From Candidatus Fermentibacterota bacterium (GTDB taxonomy: Bacteria > Fermentibacterota > Fermentibacteria > Fermentibacterales > JCC-6), in NCBI GenBank assembly GCA_030592645.1, contig JAUVIR010000038.1:1-32623 (forward strand): DNA of 32,623 bases, in the 5' to 3' direction. Under the pieces are notes generated by a model. That model was not told where the DNA came from, did not search any database, and worked only from the letters and a program-made list of their open reading frames with translations. The translations under genes and the position numbers were made by a program. Positions 22,678-30,232 of the stretch are shown here, in pieces (the stretch's first letter is position 1; every line of letters begins with the position of its first letter).

Positions 22678-23441
22678 TTTCTGTCACTCCTCTTTTTGGC
22701 AGCAAGGTTTCTTCCGAAGAACAATCTGACCCGCTCATCGCTGGAACGGTCTCTCAGTTCAGCGGCAGCTCCCACGGCGATTATTCCATGTTCCTCAGGA
22801 TCCAGCATAACAACCCTGTCCGAGATAGCAAATATACTGGCGAGCTCATGAGTAACAATAACAACTGTTGTCCCGAGTGTGCTGTTGATCGTTTTTATCA
22901 GTTCATCAAGATTTCCGGAAGTAACGGGATCAAGGCCGGCAGAAGGCTCGTCAAAGAAAAGAACTTCCGGATCAAGCGCCATGGCACGGGCTAGACCGGC
23001 CCGTTTCTGCATTCCGCCGGAAACTTCAAGCGGGTTCGAATCGGCGAAATCAGCAAGATCAACTGTATCCAGTTTACTGTATGCGACAATTCTCAGATCA
23101 TGTTCGGACAGATCGGTGTACTCCTTAAGGGGAAGCATTACGTTCTCAAGGAGAGTCAGGTTACCGAGCAGTGCTCCGGACTGAAATGTAACCCCCCACT
23201 TGCTTCTTGCTCTCTGAAGTGCTTCCGGGCTGGACCAGATATCGGAGCCCTTGAAAATAACTCTTCCCTTCCAGGGCTTCAGCAATCCAAGGAGGTAGTG
23301 CATGAGAGTGCTCTTTCCGCATCCGCTTTTGCCGACGATGGCAAGCACCTCACCCCTCCTGACCTCCAGGTTGACGTTCTCGAGTACGAGGAGATCATCC
23401 CATCCTCCCTGAAGATTCTCAACTTTCAATAAAGGTTCCAT
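22668..23441 (-). CDS. mlaF: ABC transporter ATPase MlaF
   Basis: 257 aa from the ATG at 23441, which has AAAGGA with 7-nt spacing. A GTG at 23483 overlapping the mlaE stop gives a longer version. Motifs: Walker A VGKSGCGKST, Q-loop FQSGALLGNLT, signature VSGGMQKRAGLARAMA, Walker B VLFFDEPSAGLDPV, and switch VTHELASIFAI. The GMQKRxGLARA signature is characteristic of Mla/TTG2A ATPases and differs from importer ATPases. It powers lipid movement through MlaE. Operon position between mlaE and mlaD confirms it. Confidence 0.95.
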   Translation of the reverse strand: MEPLLKVENLQGGWDDLLVLENVNLEVRRGEVLAIVGKSGCGKSTLMHYLLGLLKPWKGRVIFKGSDIWSSPEALQRARSKWGVTFQSGALLGNLTLLENVMLPLKEYTDLSEHDLRIVAYSKLDTVDLADFADSNPLEVSGGMQKRAGLARAMALDPEVLFFDEPSAGLDPVTSGNLDELIKTINSTLGTTVVIVTHELASIFAISDRVVMLDPEEHGIIAVGAAAELRDRSSDERVRLFFGRNLAAKKRSDRKCR

Positions 23442-23482
23442 GCAAGTGTCCTTTAACATGCCTGGTGTCGCTTGATCGGACA

Positions 23483-24613
23483 CTACATACTCAATCCGGG
23501 TCTGATATGGATGAACAGGAGTGAAAGCAGCGCGTCTGCTATTATGACCATGAAAATACTAAGAACAACGGCAGAAGTAGTCGCCTTTCCGACGGCGGCG
23601 GCACCCCCCCGGACTTTCATGCCCATGTAACTGCCTACATTCGCGATTATTACAGCATATACGACACTCTTAAGCATTCCCCAGAGAATATCAAGAGGTA
23701 TGAGCGCCTTGCCCAGTTCAGATACGAATGTGCCTGGAGAAAGGTCGAGAAACAGAGAACCGGCAAGCAGCCCCCCGAAAATGCCGGTTATATTTGCAAG
23801 GAGCACAAGAAAGGGCATTACGCAGAGAAGAGCTATCATCTTGGGTGTGACCAGGTAGCTGAAGACATCGAAACCCATTACCCGCAGGGCATCAACCTCT
23901 TCCCTGACCTGCATAGTCCCGATCTCCGCAGCATAGGCTGAGCCCGAGCGCCCGGCAACAAGAACAGCGGCAAGCATCGGTCCGATCTCCCAGGTTATGC
24001 TGTATCCGATCAATGCGGGCATGAATGTTACTGCTCCGAACACCCTCATCTGATATCCGGCCTGATACCCCAGGACCACTCCGAGAAGCCAGGGAAGAAC
24101 TGCAACGATAGGAATTGCTTTGTAACCCGATTCCTCCATGTAATAAAACACCATAGGCCAGCGAACCTTCAGAGGATGTATAACCATGCCGGCAAATGCG
24201 CTCAGAGTCTCTCCCATGAAATGTCCAAGTTCGGATAGTGTTTTCCCGAACTCATACACGTTTCTGCCGAGAAGTTCAAAATGAGCATGGATTGGCATTC
24301 TTGTTCTTCGGGGTTCCGCTTTGTCGAATTCAGCAAGTGTGCTGAACAATTTTTCAATGACATCCGAAGCCCCGTTCCTGCTTACCTTAACACCTGCGCG
24401 GGAAAGCTCCTTGAAGAATCCGTAAAGCACAACGGCTGGAACAGTATCCAGCCCCGGACTATCCGAAAAATCAAGTACCAGCTTCCCGGCATCGTATATC
24501 GAACGCCTGTGCTCATCCAGAAAATCACGGATAGAATCGATTTCATCGTCCTCAAGCACTCCGTGAACACTCATTGTAAAACCGCTATACGTCAGTTTCT
24601 TCTGATCCGCCAA
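23483..24613 (-). CDS. mlaE: MlaE permease with fused N-terminal STAS (MlaB-like) domain
   Basis: 376 aa. The TTG at 24613 is chosen because GGAAGGGA stands 5 nt upstream; the longer frame begins in the promoter region. Residues about 1-105 form a STAS domain (KLTYSGFTMSVHGVLEDDEI, KLVLDFSDSPGLDTVPAVVLYGFF), which in E. coli is the separate protein MlaB. The remainder is the MlaE permease domain: LAAVLVAGRSGSAYAAEIGTMQVREEVDALRVMG, then four hydrophobic helices ending FIHIRPGLSM. It is the inner-membrane channel of the lipid transporter. It is the first gene of the operon; its TAG stop is immediately followed by mlaF. Confidence 0.94.
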   Translation of the reverse strand: MADQKKLTYSGFTMSVHGVLEDDEIDSIRDFLDEHRRSIYDAGKLVLDFSDSPGLDTVPAVVLYGFFKELSRAGVKVSRNGASDVIEKLFSTLAEFDKAEPRRTRMPIHAHFELLGRNVYEFGKTLSELGHFMGETLSAFAGMVIHPLKVRWPMVFYYMEESGYKAIPIVAVLPWLLGVVLGYQAGYQMRVFGAVTFMPALIGYSITWEIGPMLAAVLVAGRSGSAYAAEIGTMQVREEVDALRVMGFDVFSYLVTPKMIALLCVMPFLVLLANITGIFGGLLAGSLFLDLSPGTFVSELGKALIPLDILWGMLKSVVYAVIIANVGSYMGMKVRGGAAAVGKATTSAVVLSIFMVIIADALLSLLFIHIRPGLSM

Positions 24614-24647
24614 TTGATCCCTTCCTGCTGATAGAGTGATTTCACAG

Positions 24648-24676
24648 TTAATAAGTGATAATTCGCAAAATGTAAA
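24648..24676 (-). promoter_or_regulatory. Candidate promoter of the mla operon
   Basis: Minus strand TTTACA (24671-24676), a 17-bp spacer and TATTAA (24648-24653). Transcription would start near 24641, giving a leader of about 28 nt with the GGAAGGGA site before the TTG start. This supports the TTG over the upstream ATG at 24751. Confidence 0.5.
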
Positions 24677-24712
24677 TACTCCACAGAACATAAGCATGTC
24701 AGAATAGTTATA

Positions 24713-24725
24713 TTGTATTATACAA
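24713..24725. promoter_or_regulatory. 13-bp inverted repeat TTGTAT-T-ATACAA
   Basis: A perfect 6-1-6 palindrome in the divergent region between the mla operon and the small plus-strand gene, 17 bp before the latter's start. It is AT-rich and includes a TATAAT on the minus strand, so it may be an operator or a promoter box. No further support. Confidence 0.25.
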
Positions 24726-24741
24726 AACCATTGGAGGTACT

Positions 24742-24879
24742 GTGGGTACACTTGTATTTCTGGTTCTCAGACTGATCTTCGGGTACAATTGTGAGGGCGA
24801 CGGACAAACCCTTGCAACTCTTATCTCACTTGATACAATAGCACTTGTGCTGTTCCTGAAACTTAAGAACAAAGCCTGA
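24742..24879 (+). CDS. 45-aa membrane mini-protein
   Basis: A GTG start with GGAGG 4 nt upstream opens a 45-codon frame ending TGA. The peptide has two hydrophobic stretches (TLVFLVLRLIFGYN and LATLISLDTIALVLFLKL) separated by a polar CEGDGQ, and a basic end KLKNKA, as expected for a small two-segment membrane protein. It lies between the divergent mla promoter and the next plus-strand gene. I do not recognise a family. Only the strong ribosome site and the amphipathic pattern support it. Confidence 0.45.
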   Translation: MGTLVFLVLRLIFGYNCEGDGQTLATLISLDTIALVLFLKLKNKA

Positions 24880-25034
24880 CTGCAACCCCTACACTGGTAC
24901 TCCTTATGATGTTCTGTATCCACTGATCTGGACAAAACTTTCTCGTAATTCCTATGGTCTTTCAGTCAGTCAGCGGGGTTTTACGTCCATCTCCAGCAAA
25001 GCCATTTGAATACTGACAACGATAGGAGTGGTGA

Positions 25035-26174
25035 ATGAAATTCATGTTTATAAAAGCAATGGTGATGTTTGTACTTCTTTGTGCAACAGCTAATGCGGAG
25101 CCATGGTCTGTTGATCTTGAGGAATCAATGCAAACACTTCCGTGGGTCTTCGCAGGAGATGTGATCGAAGTAACCGATTCCGGAGTAACCGCAGTCATCT
25201 CAGAAACATTCAGAGGCGAGCATCAGCCTGGAGACACCCTGAGAATACCCTACTGGGAAATGGGATCCTGGATGTCCGAAACAATCTCTGAAGGTAACGA
25301 GTATCTTCTCCTGCCGGACGTTGCAGGTGGCCTGCAGATCATCGGCACTCCCAGAGATGGATTCTGGCTTCTCCGAGGCTACTATGATTTCAACGCCTTT
25401 ATCACTGAACCAGGGGTATTGAACATGGAGGAACTTCTTCTTCTATGTTCAGGGGACTCCCTTCCGGATAGATGTGTTCAGATGGAGATCAGGTTTGCCG
25501 GAGGGGGTGAGTTTCTTGAAGTTGTTTTCCGAGAATCGGACGATATATGGCATTCCCGCTCGCACTTCGCCTGTCTGGACAATCTCATTCTGGATAAGCG
25601 AGCTCTGACAATGGGGGGATGGGATACTTATCCGCAGGAACCGGAGGTGTTCATGAGGGTTTCAACCTCGGGTGGAGGGTTAGTGTTTTTCTATGGGAAA
25701 ATGGACTCCTGCAGTGATGGAATATATAGATGCAAGGTATACCCCACCGGTCTGTTGATCCTTGATTCCTCCTCCCTTGCTAAGTACATAACCCGGGATC
25801 AGATGCCGGAAACAATCAGAATAGGCATAGAGTTATCCGGTGCTGAACCAGCTGAACTTGGTCTGGCTGACGAACCCTTCTTCGCTTTAGGTGAGAGCGG
25901 AGCACTTCAGCTTTCCGGTGCAGATGGAATGTTCAACATACCAATCATTTATATAACTGAATACGATTCCAGGCCTGTTGCGGGTTTTGACTCCCCTGCG
26001 AGCAATGATAATCCACTGTATTTCAGGTTCGAGAATCTGCCGGACGGCCCCAGTGGACATCTGGCAACCGATATCATAGATGCTCTGGCAAAGGGAACCG
26101 TCACTGGAAGTGTAGGAACTGATCCAGAACATGGATCAGCAAGGTTTTCACTATTTATCATCAGGGAAGAGTAA
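25035..26174 (+). CDS. Secreted protein of unknown function
   Basis: 379 aa. A signal peptide (KFMFIKAMVMFVLLCATANAE, cleavage probably after ANA) precedes a beta-rich body with many Trp/Phe/Tyr and acidic residues: ETFRGEHQPGDTLRIPYWEMG, EYLLLPDVAGGLQIIGTPRDGFWLLRG. An AGGAG site precedes the ATG by 9 nt. Four cysteines in the centre could form disulfides. The segment around DVIEVTDSGVTAVISETFRG resembles domains in uncharacterised periplasmic proteins, but I cannot name a family. It is followed 52 nt later by the TonB-domain gene and probably shares its transcript. Confidence 0.75.
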   Translation: MKFMFIKAMVMFVLLCATANAEPWSVDLEESMQTLPWVFAGDVIEVTDSGVTAVISETFRGEHQPGDTLRIPYWEMGSWMSETISEGNEYLLLPDVAGGLQIIGTPRDGFWLLRGYYDFNAFITEPGVLNMEELLLLCSGDSLPDRCVQMEIRFAGGGEFLEVVFRESDDIWHSRSHFACLDNLILDKRALTMGGWDTYPQEPEVFMRVSTSGGGLVFFYGKMDSCSDGIYRCKVYPTGLLILDSSSLAKYITRDQMPETIRIGIELSGAEPAELGLADEPFFALGESGALQLSGADGMFNIPIIYITEYDSRPVAGFDSPASNDNPLYFRFENLPDGPSGHLATDIIDALAKGTVTGSVGTDPEHGSARFSLFIIREE

Positions 26175-26226
26175 CTCGGAATAAAGAACCGCCCTCAGAT
26201 GTATAACAGCTGAAGGAGGTTCAGAA

Positions 26227-26877
26227 ATGAGAAGAAACAGAGCAAAAGCAGGATCAATGGACATCGGAATCCTATGGGGATTTGTACTTCTGGTACTTGC
26301 GTTCGAGGCTATCCCAGGATCATCAGTCGGAAGGCTGGCATCGAGAACGGCAACAGATGAAATGCAGGGATTTGACCCGGGAGAGCTTTACGAGATTCCC
26401 CCCGAAATGCCGAAAGAAGACCCGATCGATGTAGAGGATATCATACTGAATGCAATTCCGGATATAGTGGAGCCGATTCTCATTATCAGTACAGATGTAG
26501 ATACTGTTGGTCTGGGTCATGCGTTTACAGCCAACCCGAACGTTCTTATACCAGGTGGGGATCCGGAGGATTTCATCCCTGAACCGGGAACTTTCATCCC
26601 GCACAGCGTTCATCCTGTATGTACTTACAGACCGGTTCCGGAGTATCCCGCCATGGCCAGTCAGGCCGGTGTTGAAGGAAGAGTTATCCTTCAGGTATTC
26701 ATATCCTCCGAAGGTGTTCCGGTGGAGGCAATTATTACAGCAAGCTCAGGGCTTGGGAGCATGGACAACGCTGCCCTTTCCTCTATAATGGAGAGCAGCT
26801 GGTCACCCGCAAAAAGGGCTGACGGAGTGCCGGTTGGAGTCTGGACTTCAGTCGTGTACAACTTCGTGCTTGAATAG
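26227..26877 (+). CDS. TonB-like protein with C-terminal TonB domain
   Basis: 216 aa. A single N-terminal membrane helix (MDIGILWGFVLLVLAFEAI) is followed by an acidic, proline-containing linker (YEIPPEMPKEDPIDVEDII, IPEPGTFIPH). The TonB C-terminal domain follows: RPVPEYPAMASQAGVEGRVILQVFISSEGVPVEAIITASSG (given here only in outline), then MDNAALSSIMESSWSPAKRADGVPV. The motif YPxxAxxxGVxGxVxLxVxIxxxGxV is diagnostic. It would transmit inner-membrane energy to outer-membrane partners. No ExbB/ExbD is in the window. Ribosome site GAAGGAGG. It ends 7 bp from the convergent ABC ATPase gene. Confidence 0.87.
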   Translation: MRRNRAKAGSMDIGILWGFVLLVLAFEAIPGSSVGRLASRTATDEMQGFDPGELYEIPPEMPKEDPIDVEDIILNAIPDIVEPILIISTDVDTVGLGHAFTANPNVLIPGGDPEDFIPEPGTFIPHSVHPVCTYRPVPEYPAMASQAGVEGRVILQVFISSEGVPVEAIITASSGLGSMDNAALSSIMESSWSPAKRADGVPVGVWTSVVYNFVLE

Positions 26878-26884
26878 TTGTCTG

Positions 26885-27637
26885 TCAGTCTGAAACCAGT
26901 GATTCAAAGGTTTCTCTCAGGGAGACCAGGTACTCTGTAAAAGTATCGGACAGACGTGATCTGGGATCCGGAAGATCTATAGTCTCACTTCGCACAATTC
27001 TTCCGGGCCGATGCCCGAGAACTATAACTTCCCCTGCCAGATAAACCGCTTCTTCAATGTTATGCGTAACAAAGAGAACCGTGGTGGATGACCTCTTCAG
27101 AAGTTCCCGAAGGTTATCCTGCAATTCCTGGCTGGTTCTCATATCCAGTGAGCTGAAAGGTTCATCCATAAGAAGAAGGTCAGGTTCCATAACAAGTGAA
27201 CGCGCAAGTGCTGCCCGCTGCTGCATTCCTCCGGACAGCTGGTGGGGATATGAGGAAGCAAAGGATGCAAGCCCCATCATATCAAGCATTGATTCAACCT
27301 TCTTCCGACGCGTATCCTGCGCGATCTTTTTTGCCTTGAGAGGAAACTCCAGATTGGCAAAGATGCTCATCCATGGAAAGAGCGCACCCTGCTGAAAGAC
27401 GTAACCTATTATTGGTTCTCCGCTATAGTGAGGTGACTGAACGATGACCTCACCGGTATCCGGTTGTTCCAGCCCGGCAATTGTACGCAGCAGGGTTGTC
27501 TTGCCGCATCCTGTGGGACCGAGGAAACAGAGAAACTCCCCTGCTTCCATCTCAAAGCTCACGGGACCCAGGGCATGCACATCTCCCGCAGATTCCCTGT
27601 AGGTTTTCGACAGATTGGTCACCTTCAAAGCCGTCAT
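26885..27637 (-). CDS. ABC importer ATPase (SsuB/TauB/NrtD-like)
   Basis: 250 aa from the ATG at 27637; a longer frame to 27709 overlaps the permease. Motifs: Walker A LGPTGCGKTT, Q-loop YVFQQGALFPWMSIFANLEFPL, signature LSGGMQQRAALARSLV, Walker B LLLMDEPFSSLD, switch VTHNIEEAVYLA. The FQQxALFPW and EAVYLA patterns are typical of nitrate/sulfonate/taurine-type importer ATPases. It supplies energy to the adjacent permease and lipoprotein substrate-binding protein. The start codon is three bases from the permease stop, indicating coupled translation. Confidence 0.92.
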   Translation of the reverse strand: MTALKVTNLSKTYRESAGDVHALGPVSFEMEAGEFLCFLGPTGCGKTTLLRTIAGLEQPDTGEVIVQSPHYSGEPIIGYVFQQGALFPWMSIFANLEFPLKAKKIAQDTRRKKVESMLDMMGLASFASSYPHQLSGGMQQRAALARSLVMEPDLLLMDEPFSSLDMRTSQELQDNLRELLKRSSTTVLFVTHNIEEAVYLAGEVIVLGHRPGRIVRSETIDLPDPRSRLSDTFTEYLVSLRETFESLVSD

Positions 27638-27638
27638 G

Positions 27639-28502
27639 TCATCTTTCTTTGCTTCTGAGAACGAGAGATTTTTCTCCAAGGGATTCAAGACCCTTGGAAA
27701 ACAGAGCACCGATGAATGCTACAATCACAATGCTTGCAAGCATGATGTCGTACCTGGACAGCTGGTAGGAGTACCTTATCAGGTATCCTATTCCCGAATT
27801 AGTTCCAGGAAGCATTTCCGCTGCGATAATAACCATCCAGCATCTTCCTATTCCCAGCTTCAGTCCGTGAAAGATATCCGGAAGAGCTGAGGGTATGATA
27901 ACATGCCTGAACGAGAATAGTCTGTTTGCTCCGAGTATCCCGGCAGCTTCCAGATGCATTTTCCGGACACTTCTAACCCCCTGAATGGTGCCGAGTATTA
28001 TCGGAAAGACGCCCCCCCAGAAGAGAATAAATATCATCCCGAGCTGCATCTCATTCAGAAGGTTCTTCTGATACCTCAGGTATTCAAGACCTAACAGCTG
28101 CGAAAATGTTCTTGCCTTGAAGATGATTATCGAAAGGGGAAGAAGGGCAATGGCGGAGAGGGGTCTTGCCATTTCCACCATCAGAGACAGGAATTTCCTT
28201 GCATGATAGGATGCCCCCATCAGAAGCCCGACGGGAATTCCGATAAGCGCTGCAAGAGAGAATCCCAGAGCAACCCTCACCAGGCTCACCAGGGTACTCC
28301 AGGCCATTGATCCTGTGGATATCTGATCCTGAAATGGATTGAAGAGTATCGAGGTAACTTCCGCAGGAGAGGGCAGAAGGGTATCCCTCCCGCCCCCTGT
28401 AACAGTAAACCACCAGACGATAAGCAGGCATGGTATCGCAAGTCCTGGCAGGTATTTCCAGATCCTGCGCAGTATTCGTCTTATAGTCTTTCCAGATGAA
28501 AT
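27639..28502 (-). CDS. ABC importer permease (SsuC/TauC-like), non-canonical start
   Basis: About 287 aa. The first ATG/GTG/TTG in frame (28307) would remove the conserved N-terminus. The frame continues upstream through LLPSPAEVTSILFNPF and a first helix (LPGLAIPCLLIVWWFTV) that clearly belong to the protein. The earliest plausible start is ATT at 28502, 7 nt after GAGGT. An ATG three bases upstream (28507) is out of frame and stops after eight codons. A one-base deletion in that ATG frame would explain this. Other family marks: the EAA loop EAAGILGANRLFSFRHVIIPSALPD and about six transmembrane helices. It forms the membrane channel for the binding protein at 28508-29680. Confidence 0.85.
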   Translation of the reverse strand: MSSGKTIRRILRRIWKYLPGLAIPCLLIVWWFTVTGGGRDTLLPSPAEVTSILFNPFQDQISTGSMAWSTLVSLVRVALGFSLAALIGIPVGLLMGASYHARKFLSLMVEMARPLSAIALLPLSIIIFKARTFSQLLGLEYLRYQKNLLNEMQLGMIFILFWGGVFPIILGTIQGVRSVRKMHLEAAGILGANRLFSFRHVIIPSALPDIFHGLKLGIGRCWMVIIAAEMLPGTNSGIGYLIRYSYQLSRYDIMLASIVIVAFIGALFSKGLESLGEKSLVLRSKER

Positions 28503-28507
28503 ATCAT

Positions 28508-29680
28508 TTACCTCAGATCGTCAGGCATCAGTGAGAAATTGTAAAGAAAGCAGGCATTACCCTCATCATCCTTTTCCGCAAGAGGACCGGTGAATGCTCC
28601 GAGATCTCTCATATTGTCAAGTATAGCAACCATGTTCTCGAGCCAGTCCACCGAAACCTGCATATCGTAACCGCTGGTTGCCATAGATACTACTTCAACC
28701 TCAACAGGATTCCCTATCCACTCCGCAGCAGCGGAAGCTGCATCTGCAGGATTACTGTTGATGTAATCTGTGGCTGCGTCAAAGAGTCGGAGAGCTGCTG
28801 CAATATCCTCTGGTCTCTGGGCAATAGCTGTCTCTGTAGAGGCAATAGCGCAACATGGGTGGTTTGTGAAGTTCCCGGGTGGAAGATCGGATAACTCAGC
28901 AACGCATTTGCCAATGCTGTTATGCTCAGCAAGTGCACATGCGGGATTGTTGGAAACGTACCCGTGAATGGTTCCATTCTGAAGGGCGGGATTAAGATTG
29001 GGCTGTCCCTGCGCATTGAAGAGCAGTATCTGAGAACCCGGTTCAGGATTACCCTGCATACTCCATTCAATTCCCTCTGCTGTAATAGCAGATTCAAAAA
29101 TAAGCAGTGCAACCGCCTTGGGGCTCTTGAATCCTATAATAAGAGGTTCTTCACTGCTCCTTGCCCATTCGATGAAACTGCTCCAGTCGGTAACGAAAGT
29201 ATTATCATCGGCTACAACAAGCATATCACCCCTGCTGTGAAGCGGGCAGATGATCTTCACTCCGCTTCCCTGGTCAGCGCTGGCTGCAAACGGGATAACT
29301 CCTCCGAAACCGATATCGAATAATCCTGCGACCATATTGTTCGGGACATTGATTGCGCCCTGCGACTGTACAAATTGAATTTCCAGTATTTTCACATCAT
29401 TTTCAACAAGTGCATAGTAGCTCTCGCCAAGCGGCTCCAGATAAATACCGTAAAGCTCCTTCATCCGTTCGCCTCTTAGCGCTGATATGAACACGGCGGA
29501 GTGATGATCATGGTTGCAGTGTCCTACCTGCAGAAGGGGCACTTCGACCGAAAGGTCAACTACCATTTCCGCAACAGTCTCTTCAGGCTGATTCTGCTCA
29601 TCCTCGGAGCCGCAACCGGTAAAGATAAAGATTGATGATATAACAAGAATTACTACAGCAGACTCGAATAGTCTTTTCAA
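28508..29680 (-). CDS. ABC importer substrate-binding lipoprotein (SsuA/NMT1-like)
   Basis: About 390 aa. A TTG at 29680 fits best: AAAGGAG lies 6 nt upstream, whereas the ATG at 29686 directly abuts that site. Signal peptide LFESAVVILVISSIFIFTGC with lipobox FTGC. The body is the two-lobed fold of the nitrate/sulfonate family: QGAINVPNNMVAGLFDIGFGGVIPFA and SPKAVALLIFESAITAEGI are typical hinge and helix segments. Unusual cysteine/histidine motifs are VGHCNHDHHSAVF near the N-terminus and FTNHPCCAIAST. DHH and HPCC motifs recur, as I recall, in a subgroup of anaerobe and methanogen binding proteins of unknown substrate. It is the first gene of the importer operon. Confidence 0.85.
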   Translation of the reverse strand: MKRLFESAVVILVISSIFIFTGCGSEDEQNQPEETVAEMVVDLSVEVPLLQVGHCNHDHHSAVFISALRGERMKELYGIYLEPLGESYYALVENDVKILEIQFVQSQGAINVPNNMVAGLFDIGFGGVIPFAASADQGSGVKIICPLHSRGDMLVVADDNTFVTDWSSFIEWARSSEEPLIIGFKSPKAVALLIFESAITAEGIEWSMQGNPEPGSQILLFNAQGQPNLNPALQNGTIHGYVSNNPACALAEHNSIGKCVAELSDLPPGNFTNHPCCAIASTETAIAQRPEDIAAALRLFDAATDYINSNPADAASAAAEWIGNPVEVEVVSMATSGYDMQVSVDWLENMVAILDNMRDLGAFTGPLAEKDDEGNACFLYNFSLMPDDLR

Positions 29681-29686
29681 AGCCAT

Positions 29687-29860
29687 CTCCTTTGGTGGGG
29701 TTATTCACTACATCCTGCAGCCGCACATTTCTATCACATAGCTATCTCCTTTACTTTTTGCGTTTCTAGAAACCATGATCTGAATGTTGTAATTTGCAGA
29801 AAGATTCGGTGCAGGTCAATATTGCTATAAGAAGTTCCATTCAATAAATACCACTCGAAT
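29687..29860 (-). promoter_or_regulatory. Leader region of the ABC importer operon with a duplicate ribosome site and mini-ORFs
   Basis: About 60 nt upstream of the importer start the minus strand carries AAAGGAG-N6-ATG-TGA (29752-29734), a strong ribosome site followed by a start codon and an immediate stop. Its sequence AAAGGAGATAGCTATG closely resembles the real initiation region AAAGGAGATGGCTTTG (29692-29677). Downstream of it a 6-codon ORF ATG TGC GGC TGC AGG ATG TAG (29728-29708, MCGCRM) lies in the leader. A 12-bp palindrome GTTTCTAGAAAC is at 29762-29773. A leader-peptide control is possible but unproven. Confidence 0.35.
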
Positions 29861-30141
29861 TGCGTTTACGCATCCCATTCCCCTTGCGTTAACTCATATT
29901 ACTGACCTGATCACTGTATATACACTATTAACTATTTACATCTATATCAGTATTTAACGCAAATTTGATGATATTATGTTGACTATTTACGCTTTTCAAT
30001 GATATCTGTTTTCCTGCAGATAAATCAGAGTACATCATATTCTGTTAACTGTATGATATGACCATGAACATCCCTTCTCTATTCATTTCCCAAAAACCAG
30101 AGGATAACACTGTCAGAGGTGTATTCAGGAAATGCGTTAAC
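29861..30141. repeat. Cluster of TGCGTTAAC-type motifs in the AT-rich divergent region
   Basis: Exact TGCGTTAAC at 29885-29893 and 30133-30141, the reverse form TTAACGCA at 29954-29961, a near-palindrome TGCGTTTACGCA at 29861-29872, and ATTTACGC at about 29986-29992. The stretch 29861-30232 contains no convincing gene and is AT-rich compared with the flanks. The motifs may be binding sites for one regulator of the importer operon, the HAD gene or both. Confidence 0.4.
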
Positions 30142-30232
30142 TATCGCAACATCCCACCATGGGTGTATTCTGCATCCCTTCGTTTTTTGTGGTATATTCT
30201 TACTCCAGCCCGATACTTTCGAGGGAGGCATT

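Noticed and set aside
30119..30232. Upstream extension of the HAD gene (38 extra codons)
   Set aside because: The residues match nothing in the HAD fold, there is no ribosome site at 30119, and GAGGGAGG sits right before the TTG at 30233.
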